Position numbers and translations under genes: made by a program. 64,000 nt of DNA from Bagarius yarrelli. Lineage: Eukaryota; Chordata; Actinopteri; Siluriformes; Sisoridae. Where the stretch lies: assembly GCA_005784505.1 (NCBI GenBank), contig VCAZ01000036.1, positions 2,941,376 to 3,005,375 on the forward strand, in the 5' to 3' direction. Of the stretch, positions 35,190-46,470 are shown piece after piece (position 1 is the first letter of the stretch; every line of letters begins with the position of its first letter). Under the pieces are notes generated by a model that saw only the letters and a program-made list of their open reading frames with translations, was not told the origin of the DNA and did not search any database.

Positions 35190-35345
35190 GACCCCACTGC
35201 CACCAGTCTGCCACTGTTGGGTCCCTGAGCAAAACCCTTAACCCTTCCTGTTCAAGCTGTGCTTTTTTATAGCTGACCCTGTGCTCTGACACCAACTTTT
35301 GAAGCTGGGATATGCGGAGAAACAAATTTCACTGTGCTGTAGAGC
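35190..35345 (+). repeat. SINE type B, 5'-truncated
   Basis: CTGCCACTGTTGGGTCCCTG, AAAACCCTTAACCC, then the type B tail: AGCTGACCCTGTGCTCTGAC, GCTGGGATATGCGGAG, AATTTCACTGTGCTG. It gives the type B tail in + orientation. The head is missing. Confidence 0.82.
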
Positions 35346-35347
35346 AT

Positions 35348-35522
35348 CAGTTTCCAACCGAGGGGTCCTGACCCAAAAGGGGGTTTAGCGAGCTGTGTGG
35401 GGGGGTTGTGTCATATTGAAATACCACGAGCAATAATATCATTAAATGTTATAAAAATGTAGGACCCTAAAATATTTTCTTTGGGAAACGGTGGTCTTAC
35501 ACAAAAAGGTTGGAAACCACTG
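35348..35522. mobile_element. Short hAT-type MITE (175 bp)
   Basis: Inverted ends CAGTTTCCAACC on the left and GGTTGGAAACCACTG on the right, enclosing GGGGTCCTGACCC and GGTGGTCTTACAC. Such CAGTGGTTTCCAACC termini are typical of fish non-autonomous hAT elements as I recall. A clean 8-bp target duplication is not seen. It abuts the type B SINE on its left. Confidence 0.72.
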
Positions 35523-35654
35523 CTATAGAATATGTGTCAAATAAGCACCTTAACCCTATTAAAAAAATCCTAAACAGGATAAATAATCATAGACTTATAA
35601 GTCAAAGAAATGCAAAAAAAACATTAATAGAAGGATCAAAATTTGGATCAGAAC

Positions 35655-35745
35655 TTACTCAGCATAGAAAGCTGGGATCAGAGCTCAAGGTCAGCTATGA
35701 TAGAGCAACCCTGAAGCAAAGAGAGTTAAAAGCCTCGACACTGCC
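35655..35745 (-). repeat. SINE type B tail fragment
   Basis: AAGCTGGGATCAGAGCTCAAG, GTCAGCTATGATAGAGC and CCTGAAGCAAAGAGAGTTAA correspond to the tail half of the minus copy at 29494-29695. The head is missing. Confidence 0.7.
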
Positions 35746-36084
35746 AACACCCCAAAGGTTTCTTACCTCAGACTAAAACCCATTTTAGAAAGCTAAAAAG
35801 GTGAAGCCTTTACTCACACAACAAATCAATGAAGAAACCTTGGTTTTTTTCTTAGAGTGCAAGTTTTTAGACCTAAATATTGCTGATGATTATTGTATGG
35901 CTAAAAAGTCAGAACCAAAAATTTATTTTAGATAAAAGTTGTAGTTTTATATCGGCCTATAAAGGCAAAATTAGCTGTAATGCGTTAAAACGAAGCAGTA
36001 TTTATGGAAATACACTATCTGGAATCTCCCTGCTTGGAATTATTTGGTCTGAGGTGATAATAGATAATAAAAATACTCAATTTA

Positions 36085-36280
36085 AATTTTTAACAATGGA
36101 CAATGCCTCAAAGCAGCTTTACACTGAATGCAGTACCAGTCTAAGTTTGTTCATAATAAGCAAAGGTGGAGAAGAATGTCGCAAGGAAAGACTTTCTGAG
36201 ATGAAGTAGAAGGAAACCTTGAGAGGAACCAGACTCAAAAGAAAACCTATCCTCATCTGGGGGACACTACATGTTGTTGT
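36085..36280 (+). repeat. Dispersed repeat (shared with 62600-62830)
   Basis: CAATGGACAATGCCTCAAAGC near the left and CTGAGATGAAGTAGAAGG, CCTTGAGAGGAACCAGACTC near the right match the second copy at 62600-62830 in the same order and orientation. The middle portions differ. It resembles a common otophysan interspersed repeat; class not determined. Confidence 0.7.
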
Positions 36281-36699
36281 TAGTTACAGAAAATGGCTTT
36301 GGTGATCAAATGTTATGTAAACTGTAGCCTTGGGTCAGTGGAGCAGAGTAAATTCCAGTCAATCCTTGAAGCTCCTCGAATTCAAGGAAAGGGGCAGGAA
36401 ACTGGACACTGGTGCCACAGGTGGAAGTTCACCCACCCCTGAGAGAAAGAGAAAAAGAAAGAGAAAAAGGGATTGAAATATTAAGTGTATTGTTGTGTAA
36501 AAGTTAAGGAAATACTGTGTAGTTGAATTGCTCAGTTAGTCCACTGCAATATCATGCTTTAATTTTCTTGACTTTTCCAAAGGTTGCAAACTCTGACTGA
36601 AGAAATATTTAACACGTACATTTAAAAAAAACAACTCAGCAGGCTTAACCCTAAATCAAGGAAAAAACAGTAATTAATTTCATGCTTGTTTTAGTATGA

Positions 36700-37250
36700 C
36701 GCATCGATGGGGCTTGGGTGTGGAGGTAAATTATGGGTTGGGGTGCAGAGTTGGATAGTGGGTGGGGTAAGGGGTGCGATTTATTTAGACTATGGGTGGG
36801 GTAAAATAGGGGATCGAGGGCAGGTTAAGTTTATGGGGTTGAACCTGAAAACCATCTTAGTATTAAGACATGGGAACGACGGTGTGGGGGGTTGGGTTAA
36901 GGGCGGAATGAGGTAAAATAAGATGCGGATTTAGATAAATAGTGGGGTTGGACAAGGTGCAGGGTTGAATTATGGGTGAGGTGCAGGTGCGTGTTTAGAT
37001 TTAGATTATGGGTTGGGTTATTAAAATAAAAAAATTATTAATATTTTATTTTAAAAACAAATTGTAAAATGGGGTAAAGGTTTAGATTATAGGTGTGGTC
37101 GGATACTTAGTGCAAATTTGTGTTATGGATGCAGGGCAGTGATTTAGTATTAAGGCATCTTAGGGCTGGGGTGCTGTGTTAAATTATGGAATGGGGTGGG
37201 TTGAGTTGGGTTTGGGTGTTGGGGTTGAAATATGGGTGGGGATTAAAACC
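36700..37250 (+). repeat. G-rich degenerate repeat with G-quadruplex motif
   Basis: Degenerate iterations of TTTAGATTATGGGTGGGGT-like words. The segment 37193-37224 carries five G-runs (4,3,3,3,4) with loops of 1, 7, 3 and 4 bases, meeting the usual G3+N1-7 rule. It lies about 270 bp upstream of the small cytoplasmic exon, on the coding strand, so it would also form in the pre-mRNA. Confidence 0.8.
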
Positions 37251-37495
37251 TTTATCCTTGCATGCTGATATATTCTCCCTGTGCCACAGAGGGGTTCTTC
37301 TCTGGATACTAAACCCCCTGGTCCGAAGACATTCCTGGATACTAGTTGCCATTTCTCTATTGCCTAAATGAGTGTGTAAATGAGTGTGTGAGCAATTGTG
37401 CCCCAGTTACGGGTTGGCACCCCATCCACTGTCACAAATACAATAGTGTACATGTCTCACATTTTGTATTCTACGTTTTTTTTTACTTTGTTTAG

Positions 37496-37549
37496 AAGAG
37501 GAAGCCAAAGAACTTGAGGAAGCTAAAGAACTTGAAGAACACAAGACAG
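37496..37549 (+). CDS. cd276: cd276 (B7-H3) exon: acidic cytoplasmic segment
   Basis: A 54-bp exon (18 codons, phase 1 to phase 1). The acceptor TTTAG ends at 37495; the donor is ACAG|GTCAGT at 37550. Joined to the previous exon it reads on from EEIRA as EEEAKELEEAKELEEHKT. Mammalian CD276 has an equally placed acidic tail segment ending in KT, as I recall, so position, phase and composition agree. The EAKELE hexapeptide is encoded twice in tandem (37501-37518 and 37519-37536); the two copies differ at only two bases, both synonymous. No tyrosine-based signalling motif is present. Confidence 0.82.
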
Positions 37550-40500
37550 GTCAGTAAATTTCTTAACAATTTATTATTTTTTTTTATTTCTTTTTTGGGG
37601 GGGTTTGTGGTTTGACTGAAATTTAATAACAGTCCGAAGCAAAACTCTAAATAGCATGTATGATTTAGAGAAGAAAAAAATGACATTTAAAGCACTAGTA
37701 TTTCGAGGTTCATCCAAAGCACGTTTCATTATTAGGACTTTTTAGGCTTGGCTATTCTGGGCTTTGGCTAGACGCGTTGGGAGTCATGGATCATCCACTT
37801 AATCACTCCTTAAAAAAGAAGCGGTGATGTTATTTAAAAAAAAAAAATGAGTGAAGAATTTTTTAAATCATACAAATACATAAACCAGACGATTTCGTCA
37901 TCAGCCTGTCGTTACTATTAAACCGAATTTTCTACACCATCTGTCTTTTGTCTTTTTTTAAACTGCTGTTAACCACCAGTGAGTGATCTCCTTTTATAGC
38001 TTCATTTTCATGATTGTCAAATGCACTAAGGGTTTTTTTTTTTCTTGAGCGAAGGCCAGAGTAAGCCGTGCCAGAATCCTGTCCATGCTCCGCCTATGGG
38101 GGTAACGTCATTAAAGTTATCAATTTGACTCCTTTACTCTGAATTATTCAGCCTGACTGTGAGTGGCACAGTTAATAGTATGAGGTTTTAATAAGCAGAC
38201 AGGTGAAAAGGGGTCGGCGACAGGGAGAGAAAGAAAGGGAAAGTAAAGGAAAGGGGTAGAGACAGGGGTCTGTCTCTGTGGTAATGGAGGTCTCATGAAT
38301 ATTTAAGCAAGACAAGTTTGGGCAGGGAGGTCAAGAGCCTAAAACATTCCGCAGCCTGAAGCTGGCACACCATTTAAGTAGATTTCTACGTCTGAAAACA
38401 TTTCATTGACCTTCTGACGGAGTATGTGAATAGCAGGGACAGAGCAATTATGTTCTCCTACTATTTGTGACTTCTTGTCAAAAATATATGAAGGTGTTTA
38501 AAATAAAACGTGTCGTAACGGGATACGCCTGATCACGACCGAGTCGAATACACCTGCGGATTTACGCTAACAAGCGGACTAGCCTAAGGGAAGAGGGTTT
38601 GAAGTTGTTGTCATCTGGTTTGGCGCTGCTATTAATTCTTGGTTTGAGAAGTTACACTACAGGAAATTGAGGAGGCAAAAACTGATCGCTACAGCTGTTA
38701 ATTGCCTCTCGGTGAACTAGCAAACTAGCAATCATAGACAACACATTTTACCATAATATTATTGAAAGGTTTTAGGAATTTTAAATTGTCTAAGTCGGCC
38801 AAATAGTAGTTTAGAGGTCCCTTTTAACCCTTGTTGCTGAAGTTTCATCTGAGTACCTTTTGCAGGAATTAAAAGCGACAAGTCGACGTCATAGCTTAAA
38901 ATGGCCATGTGGTAAATTGATAGCAATGTTTAACATGTTTTCCTCCCAGAAAACACATACCGGCACTATGAGGTGTTGCAAACGTTGGTCTTTAGGGGTT
39001 GTGTCATAACCAGCCAAAGGCATAAGCGAACTAAGTGGCTGCTATAGGCCACCTTGGCCACCAGAGGTCCTCCAAGAGTTCATGTGTTTTTAAATTTTTT
39101 TTTATCTTTGGCTAGACGCGTGTTAATATAGCATTACTATCTGGTAGATGATGTCACCCTACTTCAGGCGGAGGTCACGTAGGTCGATCTCGTAGCGTTT
39201 TCACGCAGTTTCTAAAGAGCAACACTATTTAAAACCCAAAAAAATCTTTAAACCCAGCTCCAGGACAAATCTTGACTCATTTAATCTCATATAAAATGCT
39301 CAACAAAGGTCCAACTAATAATTTATCTCCAATGAATAACCAGTGAACCCATTGGCTAAGAACCCGGCCACATAAGTCTAATTAAGAGTCACTGTCCAAG
39401 TCTCTTTCTTCTGCTACCAAAGTCACGTCTCTTTTTGTTCTAGTCTTGCTTGGGGGATGTAATAAAAATGGATGCCTTATATCACCACAGTGCTAAAGTG
39501 CTGCTTTTAGCTTATCACCTTCACTTTTACACTCCCATTGAAAAGGCCCCACGTGAGTTAAGGTGATTTCTAACAGAAAGCACAGTTTGGAGTGGGGTGA
39601 GCCTCGATGTGTGTGTGTGTGTCTGTGTGTGTGTAGACAAAAAATAGTGTTTAAAGCACCAGTGAGATGGATCCCCAATTATACAGTCTACACGAAATAG
39701 AAAATCGAGATCTTCAAGTACTGCCACCTAGTGGAGATCACAGTTAAGTCACTTAATGCAAATCGGAAAACTTTTATTGTTATTTTTTTGTGTGGCTGAT
39801 TCAATAGACAGTGAAGTACAACAAAGTTTATTATACACTACAAGACAGTTAATTGTACCTGACGCATAAATATTTGTAGTATAGAGATTATATTTATAAT
39901 ATTTGTGTATGAAGTATAATCGTCATTCATTGCTTAAAATAATATAGGATGAACTTAATTTTTTTTTTTCAGATTGTTTAGGAGCATACGTATTTTTACT
40001 TCCTTTGTATTTATGATATTTTTTCTTTTTTATAAAAAATATATTAAAATTAATACAAAAAAGCCTTTCAAAAACATAAATCCATCACATGTTTTTCTGT
40101 CATTGTTAACATTTCGGAGGGAAACAATGTGAAGGGGGGAAAAAATCAAACTCTCAGTATGTGAGTGTCGCTGGCCATCTGACTCATAGGTCAAAGCTCG
40201 AGGACTGCGAACCCACACACACTCCACATGTATCTGACCTTTCTATTGCTCCAATAATAGTCGGAATAACTGAATGGAAAAGAGCTGCCGCTGTGTGCAC
40301 ACTGGTTTTCGTTTTTTTTCTTCTACTTCTTATTTGACTTCTTATTTGACTTTTGTTCTGTCCGACGATCAAATCTGAGGTGAATCCAAATAGGAAAAAG
40401 GACAAATTCACAAAGGGATCACAGTCTTATCTATCTTATAGTAATCTGCACATTTTACTTGCTGTAATTATGTAAAACCTAAAAAAGAGATGGCTGAAGT

Positions 40501-40611
40501 GTTAGAGAAAAAGTGAGAGACTTTTTTTTACTTTCTACATTCCTTTATTCAACCAAATTACTTTATACATAAAATCATTGTGACTCAATAAATAAAATAA
40601 AAAACAAATTA

Positions 40612-40960
40612 TTAGAGAGAGAGAGAGAATGAGAGAGAACGTTAGAAAGAGAGAGAGGGAGAGTAAAAAAGGGAGAAAAAGTGTGAGAGAGAAAAAAAGG
40701 GAAAAAAGTGTGTGAGAGAGAAAGTGATAGAGGGAAAAGAAAAAGTTAGAGGGAGAAATGAGAGAGAGAGAGAGAAATAAGAGAGAGTAAGAAGAGAGAG
40801 AGAGAGAGAAAGAGAAGGTGAGAGAAAGAGTGTGAGATAAGGAAGGGAAAGATAGAGTGAGAGAGAAAGAGAAAAAGTGAGAGAAAGAGAGTGAGTGAGA
40901 GAGAGAGAGTGACAAAGAGAAAGAGAAAAAGTGAGAGAAAGAGAGATATGAGCGAGATAT
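40612..40960. repeat. GA-rich low-complexity tract
   Basis: Imperfect GAGA/GAAA/GTGAGA DNA of about 350 bp. The Ser/Leu/Phe-rich minus frame across it is repeat-derived. Confidence 0.93.
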
Positions 40961-42110
40961 TATCCCTTAATTGGATAATTAAACTGGGGAAAGTTTTCTG
41001 TCAGCTCGTTTTTATCTCTGCTCGTATCTGTCACAACACAGTCTGTATTACTTCTTTCAGCATCACACAACGGCGAATAAAACTAGTTTTTGTTTTTATC
41101 CCAAACCACATATTACTCAAGTACAGACTACATTTAGCTAAGTACACACTTAAACCATTAAACCATCAAACATTTTCATCGAAAAACTTCCTCCTGTATA
41201 GAATCCTTTCTACTTTCAACATCGCAATAGTTACCTAAAACTCCGCCCCTTTACTAAGCATTGACCTCATCAGAACACTTGGCGTCAGCGGTTTTCACAA
41301 ACCTGCTCAACGCACATGCTCAGTAAACTGTCCTGTCCGGTCCATCCATTCATCATTTCACTTTGTCCCCTTTTTTACCTCTCCAACTTGTTTATTTCTC
41401 CTTCTTTGCCTTTATCTATTTTTTTTTCTTAAACACAAACACACATATTTGTACACACTAGGGACCAGTATGTCATCCCTGTTCTCTTCCTTTGTCTGTA
41501 TTGTTAGAGAATCTTTTCCGTGGCATTCTCTGCTATTGTAACTCCCGACTAAAAGCCTCTCGGGAGCTCCGACACACATCACACACCCCGGGCTTGTCTC
41601 ACTTTTTATCACCTTTTAACAAACATGCTCTCCATCTAAGCATCTATGATGATTAAATTAATTCGCCTCAGCAAACTTAATACCTGCAATTGAAAATACC
41701 ACAGCCACATGAATAAAAACATTATTCAAATATCTTATGTGGATATATAATTAAAACATATAACATTATGTAGAGCGGTGCCTTGACTTGACTTTATTCG
41801 TTCTGTGATGAAACTATGGAATATAGTATGGAAAATAAGCCATAGCCACAGTCTCTCATCATTTTTCTGTCAGCTCATGTAAAGATGTTATATTATATGT
41901 TATATTTATCATTTTTGCTTAATAATGTGTTTTGTATAGCATTGTAGTATATACGAATATTTGTGAATATTCAAAATTTTAATCCAACATACATTTAAGC
42001 GAATTAATTTAATAAACAAAATGTTGCATTAGTTGTGTGTTTTATGAAATAATTCCATTTTAGCCTTTTTTTTTTTTTTAATTTGGGAAAATAACTTTTT
42101 TTAGTGATCA

Positions 42111-42450
42111 TATTTACATTTTGGGACATGCCTTTATCCAGAGTGACTTATATTCATCACCAGTTGAGCAGTTAAGGGTCTTACTTAGGGGCCCAGCAGT
42201 AGCAGGTTAAAGAAACCCAAATTAAAGAAAGGTAAGGCCGTGGTTAAATTAATAGACTGCTAATTGCAAGATCTGAGTTTGATTCCCAACAACACCAAAT
42301 TATTACTGCTGGGCCCCTGAGTAAGACCCTTAACTTCCAATTGCTTAGCTGTATAAAAGAGATAAATAAGGGATAAGGATGTCTGCCAGAATGAACCGAT
42401 AATCTTCTGATTAGCAGTCTTGCACCTTATCAACTAACCTACCACTTCCC
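42111..42450 (-). repeat. SINE type A (minus) split by another SINE
   Basis: The left part (42111-42207) covers the tail and middle block: CCTTTATCCAGAGTGACTTA, TTAGGGGCCCAGCAGT. The right part (about 42389-42450) resumes at the B-box complement (GAATGAACCGATAATCTTC) and ends with CTAACCTACCACTTCCC. The interruption is a plus-oriented copy. Confidence 0.85.
42231..42388 (+). repeat. SINE type A inserted in an older SINE
   Basis: Plus copy: TGGTTAAATTAATAGACTGC, B box GAGTTTGATTCC, GCTGGGCCCCTGAGTAAGACC, GATAAATAAGGGATAAGG, ATGTCTGCCA. It interrupts a minus-oriented copy of the same family. Confidence 0.85.
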
Positions 42451-43358
42451 TAAATAGATACTGTAGCTTTGTTCTTACATATAATATGTTAAAATTATTA
42501 TTTTTTTTTTTATCGGTGCCGTTAGTCATTTTCATTACCTCATGACTACAGTTAATGAAGCTGTGAAAGCCAGATCGTTTTCTGTCTTATGTTGGTGACG
42601 AACCACTGATAGTCAGTTTTATCTCACAGGCCAGTGAATCCACCACATCTTACCTCTTCCATTTTTTTAGTTGTTTGAGTAGCAGGATGATTTAAAGAAT
42701 TTCCCCAGGATGTGATCCAATATAAACTGAGTACTTCCTCCGGAAAATTTCCCAGTCAGTATGTCATGTAAAGGAATAGACGTGTTAACAGCGCATTAGT
42801 TTTATAACTGCTTCTAGACTAGAATTCTAGAGATTTTGATTTTATGGAACATCACCAAATGTTAAATAAAGTGATGTAAAACGTTATATCAGATCAAATA
42901 CATTTCCAACATTTATATAACATCTATAAGATCCACAGGAACCTATTTTTAGCAGCTTTGGTGAATCTGGGACGTGAACTCATGACCAATATTTTAACTA
43001 GTGAGCTACACTGATAGAACACATGAAATGCAAAGTTCTAAAGAATTTGGGGTATTTATTAACAGCAGGTTTACTTTACCCAACCGCTGCTGGATGTGAT
43101 GACCGGGTTATTAATTAAAGACTAATTGATTTGGAGATCTGAGATCAAACCAGCAGTCTGAAACTTCATTCCTTCTTTCCTCTTTACTCCTGTTCTACAG
43201 TAGATTTATTGCAGTTTGGTTTTTAAATCCGAAGCGGTTCAGTGCAGCATCCCAAACTCTGCACGGCTCCTGACCTTGTGTGAATAACCTTGTTTGTGTG
43301 TGTCTGTCTGTCCCCTGATAGCTGACGCTGAAGTTTTCCATTTGCTCTCTTTTTCTAG

Positions 43359-43396
43359 CTGCAACACCCCTGAAGAGCTAAAGGCAAAGAGCAAAG
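43359..43396 (+). CDS. cd276: cd276 (B7-H3) exon: C-terminus with stop
   Basis: The acceptor TTTTTCTAG ends at 43358. Continuing in phase 1, the exon reads AATPLKS and then TAA (43379-43381), so the predicted C-terminus is HKTAATPLKS. The KTA..PLK pattern matches the mammalian CD276 C-terminal exon as I recall, but mammals continue for about a dozen residues more. Fifteen bases after the stop is a strong donor, AAAG|GTAAGC, at 43397, matching the human exon in length and position. AATAAA at 43455-43460 could instead end the transcript here. The stop is at most 15 nt from the junction, too close to trigger nonsense-mediated decay. Coding part: 43359-43381. Confidence 0.75.
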
Positions 43397-44085
43397 GTAA
43401 GCCTTTTTACACTTTAGTTCCCACAACAGCTTAACTCTACGCATTATAATGTGCAATAAAGTCCAAAAGTTTGATCCAGAAACTCAGTTTATTGCATACG
43501 GTACAATTTTTTTTATCATTGCAGGACTATAAATAGCTGATGGTTGTGATGTATCATAACTGCTAGCTAAAATATCGAAAAATGCTAACATTAAAGTCGA
43601 CTGATAAAAAATGCAATAAATGTAGCATAAACTAATAAATTTAAGTTTAATGCCAAGAAAAAAAAACAACCAATAAATTACATCTTACATCTTTTTCAAA
43701 TTAGTGGGAATGAAACTCGTTGAGAACGGTCCAATCAAAAGAACCAATTACACCGAACCTTCAAATTGCAGCCCTGTCTGCGCATTAGGGGGTGCTGGGG
43801 CTCTGTCACCCTTCAAGTGAGCCGGAGAAGAAGCTACTCACCATGATAATAAAACAATTTTGTCACACTTTTCCACTGTTTGCTATATTTCATTTATTAA
43901 AAAAGTATATGTGTGCATGGGGTGCCGGAGAAACGAGTGTGTATGTAGTTCCATTACCCTTTAAAGAGCATGTGATTTGAGGGTGAGCTCTAAATGACTT
44001 GTTTCAAATTGTCCTCAGAACCCTCTCAATATTATTTTCGTTGAATAAATGATCATACAGCCTTTATCTTTAAAAGATTTTCTTT
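43397..44085. other. Downstream of cd276 stop: polyA signal or 3' UTR intron
   Basis: Holds AATAAA at 43455-43460, about 75 bp after the stop codon, then unique AT-rich sequence. Whether this is a terminal exon or the start of a 17.6-kb 3' UTR intron cannot be settled from sequence. Confidence 0.45.
43455..43460 (+). promoter_or_regulatory. Candidate polyadenylation signal AATAAA
   Basis: Canonical hexamer 74 bp after the cd276 TAA. It is usable only if the donor at 43397 is skipped. The downstream GT-rich element is weak. Confidence 0.35.
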
Positions 44086-44256
44086 ATTTACATTTACGGC
44101 ATTTGGCAGACGCTCTTATCCAGAGCGACTTTTTTATTTCTTTTATATATTATGTGCTCAGGGGCCCAGCAAAGGCAGCTTGATGGTGCTGGGAATTGAA
44201 CCCAGATCCTCCAATTAGCAGTCTTAACACCTTAACTGCTGCGCCACCACTTCCCT
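44086..44256 (-). repeat. SINE type A
   Basis: Clean ends: TTACGGCATTTGGCAGACGC, CTTATCCAGAGCGACTT, then GGGAATTGAACCCAG and CTTAACTGCTGCGCCACCAC. The spacer between tail and middle has been replaced by AT-rich sequence (44131-44155). Confidence 0.88.
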
Positions 44257-46470
44257 TGATGACTTGACTATTGATCAACCCACATTGATTTACTGATTCA
44301 ATGTTTTTTTCCGTTATTATTTAACAGTTAAAGGTCAACATTAACGTTTTTTATATTTTAGCTATCATCGCCATCGGCCATTCACAGCCCTGCGTTATTG
44401 ACAGTTTGATTGTTCAGTTGTTGTTTATTTAATGTGGATCTTGAACGGAAACTTTTTTCCTGTTGATTGCAAAATTAGTCACATGATTGGCTGACTGGAT
44501 AATTATCAAGGTCTCAGTATACACTCTTGTCTAGTTTTTTTTTTTTTAGTATCATCTCAAGTTCGAATTGTTTTGTAAGTTTTTGTGGCCTGGAATGCAG
44601 CCAGTTTTGTAACTGTCCTATTATGTCCATGAAGGACTCAGCGATGATTGAAAACTCTTGACGTTTTAATTCCGGACAAATGCAGACTGGTCAATGGTTG
44701 CCATGACAAATTCATTTCCCCGTCCTGTCATTAGAGAGCGCAGCCGAAGCACTAACAGCAGAGTCTCAGCACAGTTACTGTTAATCAGTGAAGCTTTGCA
44801 TCATTATAGACCCTCACACAGGTGTTAATATAATAAGCATCGGTGTGTGCAACCTATACGCATGTGACAGCGTGACGGCGATCGCTGGTTGCTAGACCTG
44901 TCGAATAAACCACCACAGTTTCTCTTCCCTGGAGGCTGATTGACTGCACTGACATCAACAAGTCAAACTATTTTTAAACTTTGTCTCTGGTGTATTAATT
45001 AGGAAAAAACACCAACCGAGCAAATCTGTCTCCTTTAGATCGCTGCTCTTTTTTTTTTTTCAGAATCTATGCCAGTGTGATGCCCGAGGAAATTAGATCT
45101 TTTTTCCAGACAAAGCACAGACACTGTTTAGCTATCAGGAAATTAATTCAATTATTTGCTTGCATGGACCATCTTAAAATGCTCAGCCATCCTTAGTGCT
45201 TTTACTGCCGGCAAATATACATATTGATTGTTTGCAACCGATACTGATTATTTGCATGATTATGTCATCGATAAACTGATATTTAGAACTTATATTTATT
45301 ATTTTATTTCTGATTGTGATATAATAATTAGCAAAAACTGGACTAAATGATCATTTTATTCATGATACTTTTTTTATGTACTATTTTATTCCTTCACAGC
45401 AAAACACAACAAAATTTCATTTCATCAAAGTGTCTCATAAAATTAAAGCTTTAAATGGGGGAAAAAACAGGTAACAAATACAATCATTTTAACAAATTAA
45501 AAAGTATTTAAAAAAAATATATTAACTTTTATATAATTAAAAAAAAAAATTAAGGCTTTGTTGCTCCGGTCTGGCTTAATACTCCAAGTTTCACAAGGTG
45601 GTGCTGTGCTAACTGTCCTACATGCAATTTTTAAAAAGATAAGAGCACCACATATATCGGTGGATTCGATATTACAAAACCGATGTTTTGTATAACAAAC
45701 CTGTAAAAACAATGAATCAGTCGATCTTTAAATAAAACCCCATATCATTAATCATACACTAGAAATGTATTTTTATTATCCTTTTATTATTGCATCGACT
45801 AATGATGTCGAATGCATCCCAGTTTACCAAAACCTCCATAATTATTAACCCCCACATCTACTTTCCAATAATATGATGGCTATCAATCAAAATGCCACTC
45901 TAAACAAATCAGGCTTCAATATAGACTTAAAGATTGAGAAGATTGAGAGTCCTGAACATTAAAAAAGGCTATCCCATAGCTAGAGGGCGCAGGAAATAAA
46001 ATACTCTACTTCCGGTGGTAGTTTTCTCATTGTTCGAGACCTGATAGAATCCTTTAGGTTTTGAATTAACAGAACAAAGGTTTACTTAGTAAAGAGGACT
46101 GTGGCGTGAAACCAATTAATGCTTTTTAAATTATTAGTAGTATTTTAGAGCTGTTAGCCAATAGAAAACGCATCTAAATGCAACATTATTAGCTGCTTTA
46201 TCTCAGTCATGGCTGTCTTAGCCAATTACATGTCAATAAAAACTGGATAATCTGGTCAAACTGTTTGTAGAAAGGACAAATATAAACATTTTCGTGTTAC
46301 AAAATTATAGAAATATTGCTGTTAAAAGTAAGTATTTGTTTTAATTTTTGTAATAAAAATTACTTTAGTAACATCACGATTACCTAGTTTCTTATTAGAA
46401 TTCATATTACTAGCATAGCACTCGGAAATTACCAGTATTTAGTACTTTTATGGCACATAATAATGCCTTT
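44257..46470. other. No gene seen
   Basis: AT-rich, unique-looking DNA with T and A homopolymers. No exon or classifiable repeat. Confidence 0.4.

Larger units (their letters stand above)
34413..37495. other. cd276 intron (3.1 kb)
   Basis: Contains an AT microsatellite, two type B SINE pieces, a hAT-like MITE, a dispersed repeat and a G-rich degenerate array, each listed separately. No other exon was recognised. The acceptor before 37496 is T-rich and ends TTTAG. Confidence 0.7.
37550..43358. other. cd276 intron (5.8 kb)
   Basis: Contains a short GT repeat (39609-39634), a GA-rich tract (40612-40960) and a nested SINE pair (42111-42450), listed separately. The rest is unique AT-rich sequence. 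38040-38480 is comparatively complex. No additional exon was recognised. Confidence 0.65.

Noticed and set aside
40535..40915. 126-codon minus-strand frame
   Set aside because: Translation of a GA-rich low-complexity tract.
43359..43396. Alternative frame of the 43359 exon reading NTPEELKAKSK
   Set aside because: It needs incoming phase 2, but every upstream cd276 junction is phase 1 and no alternative acceptor shifts the frame. The phase-1 frame gives the conserved KTA..PLK pattern.
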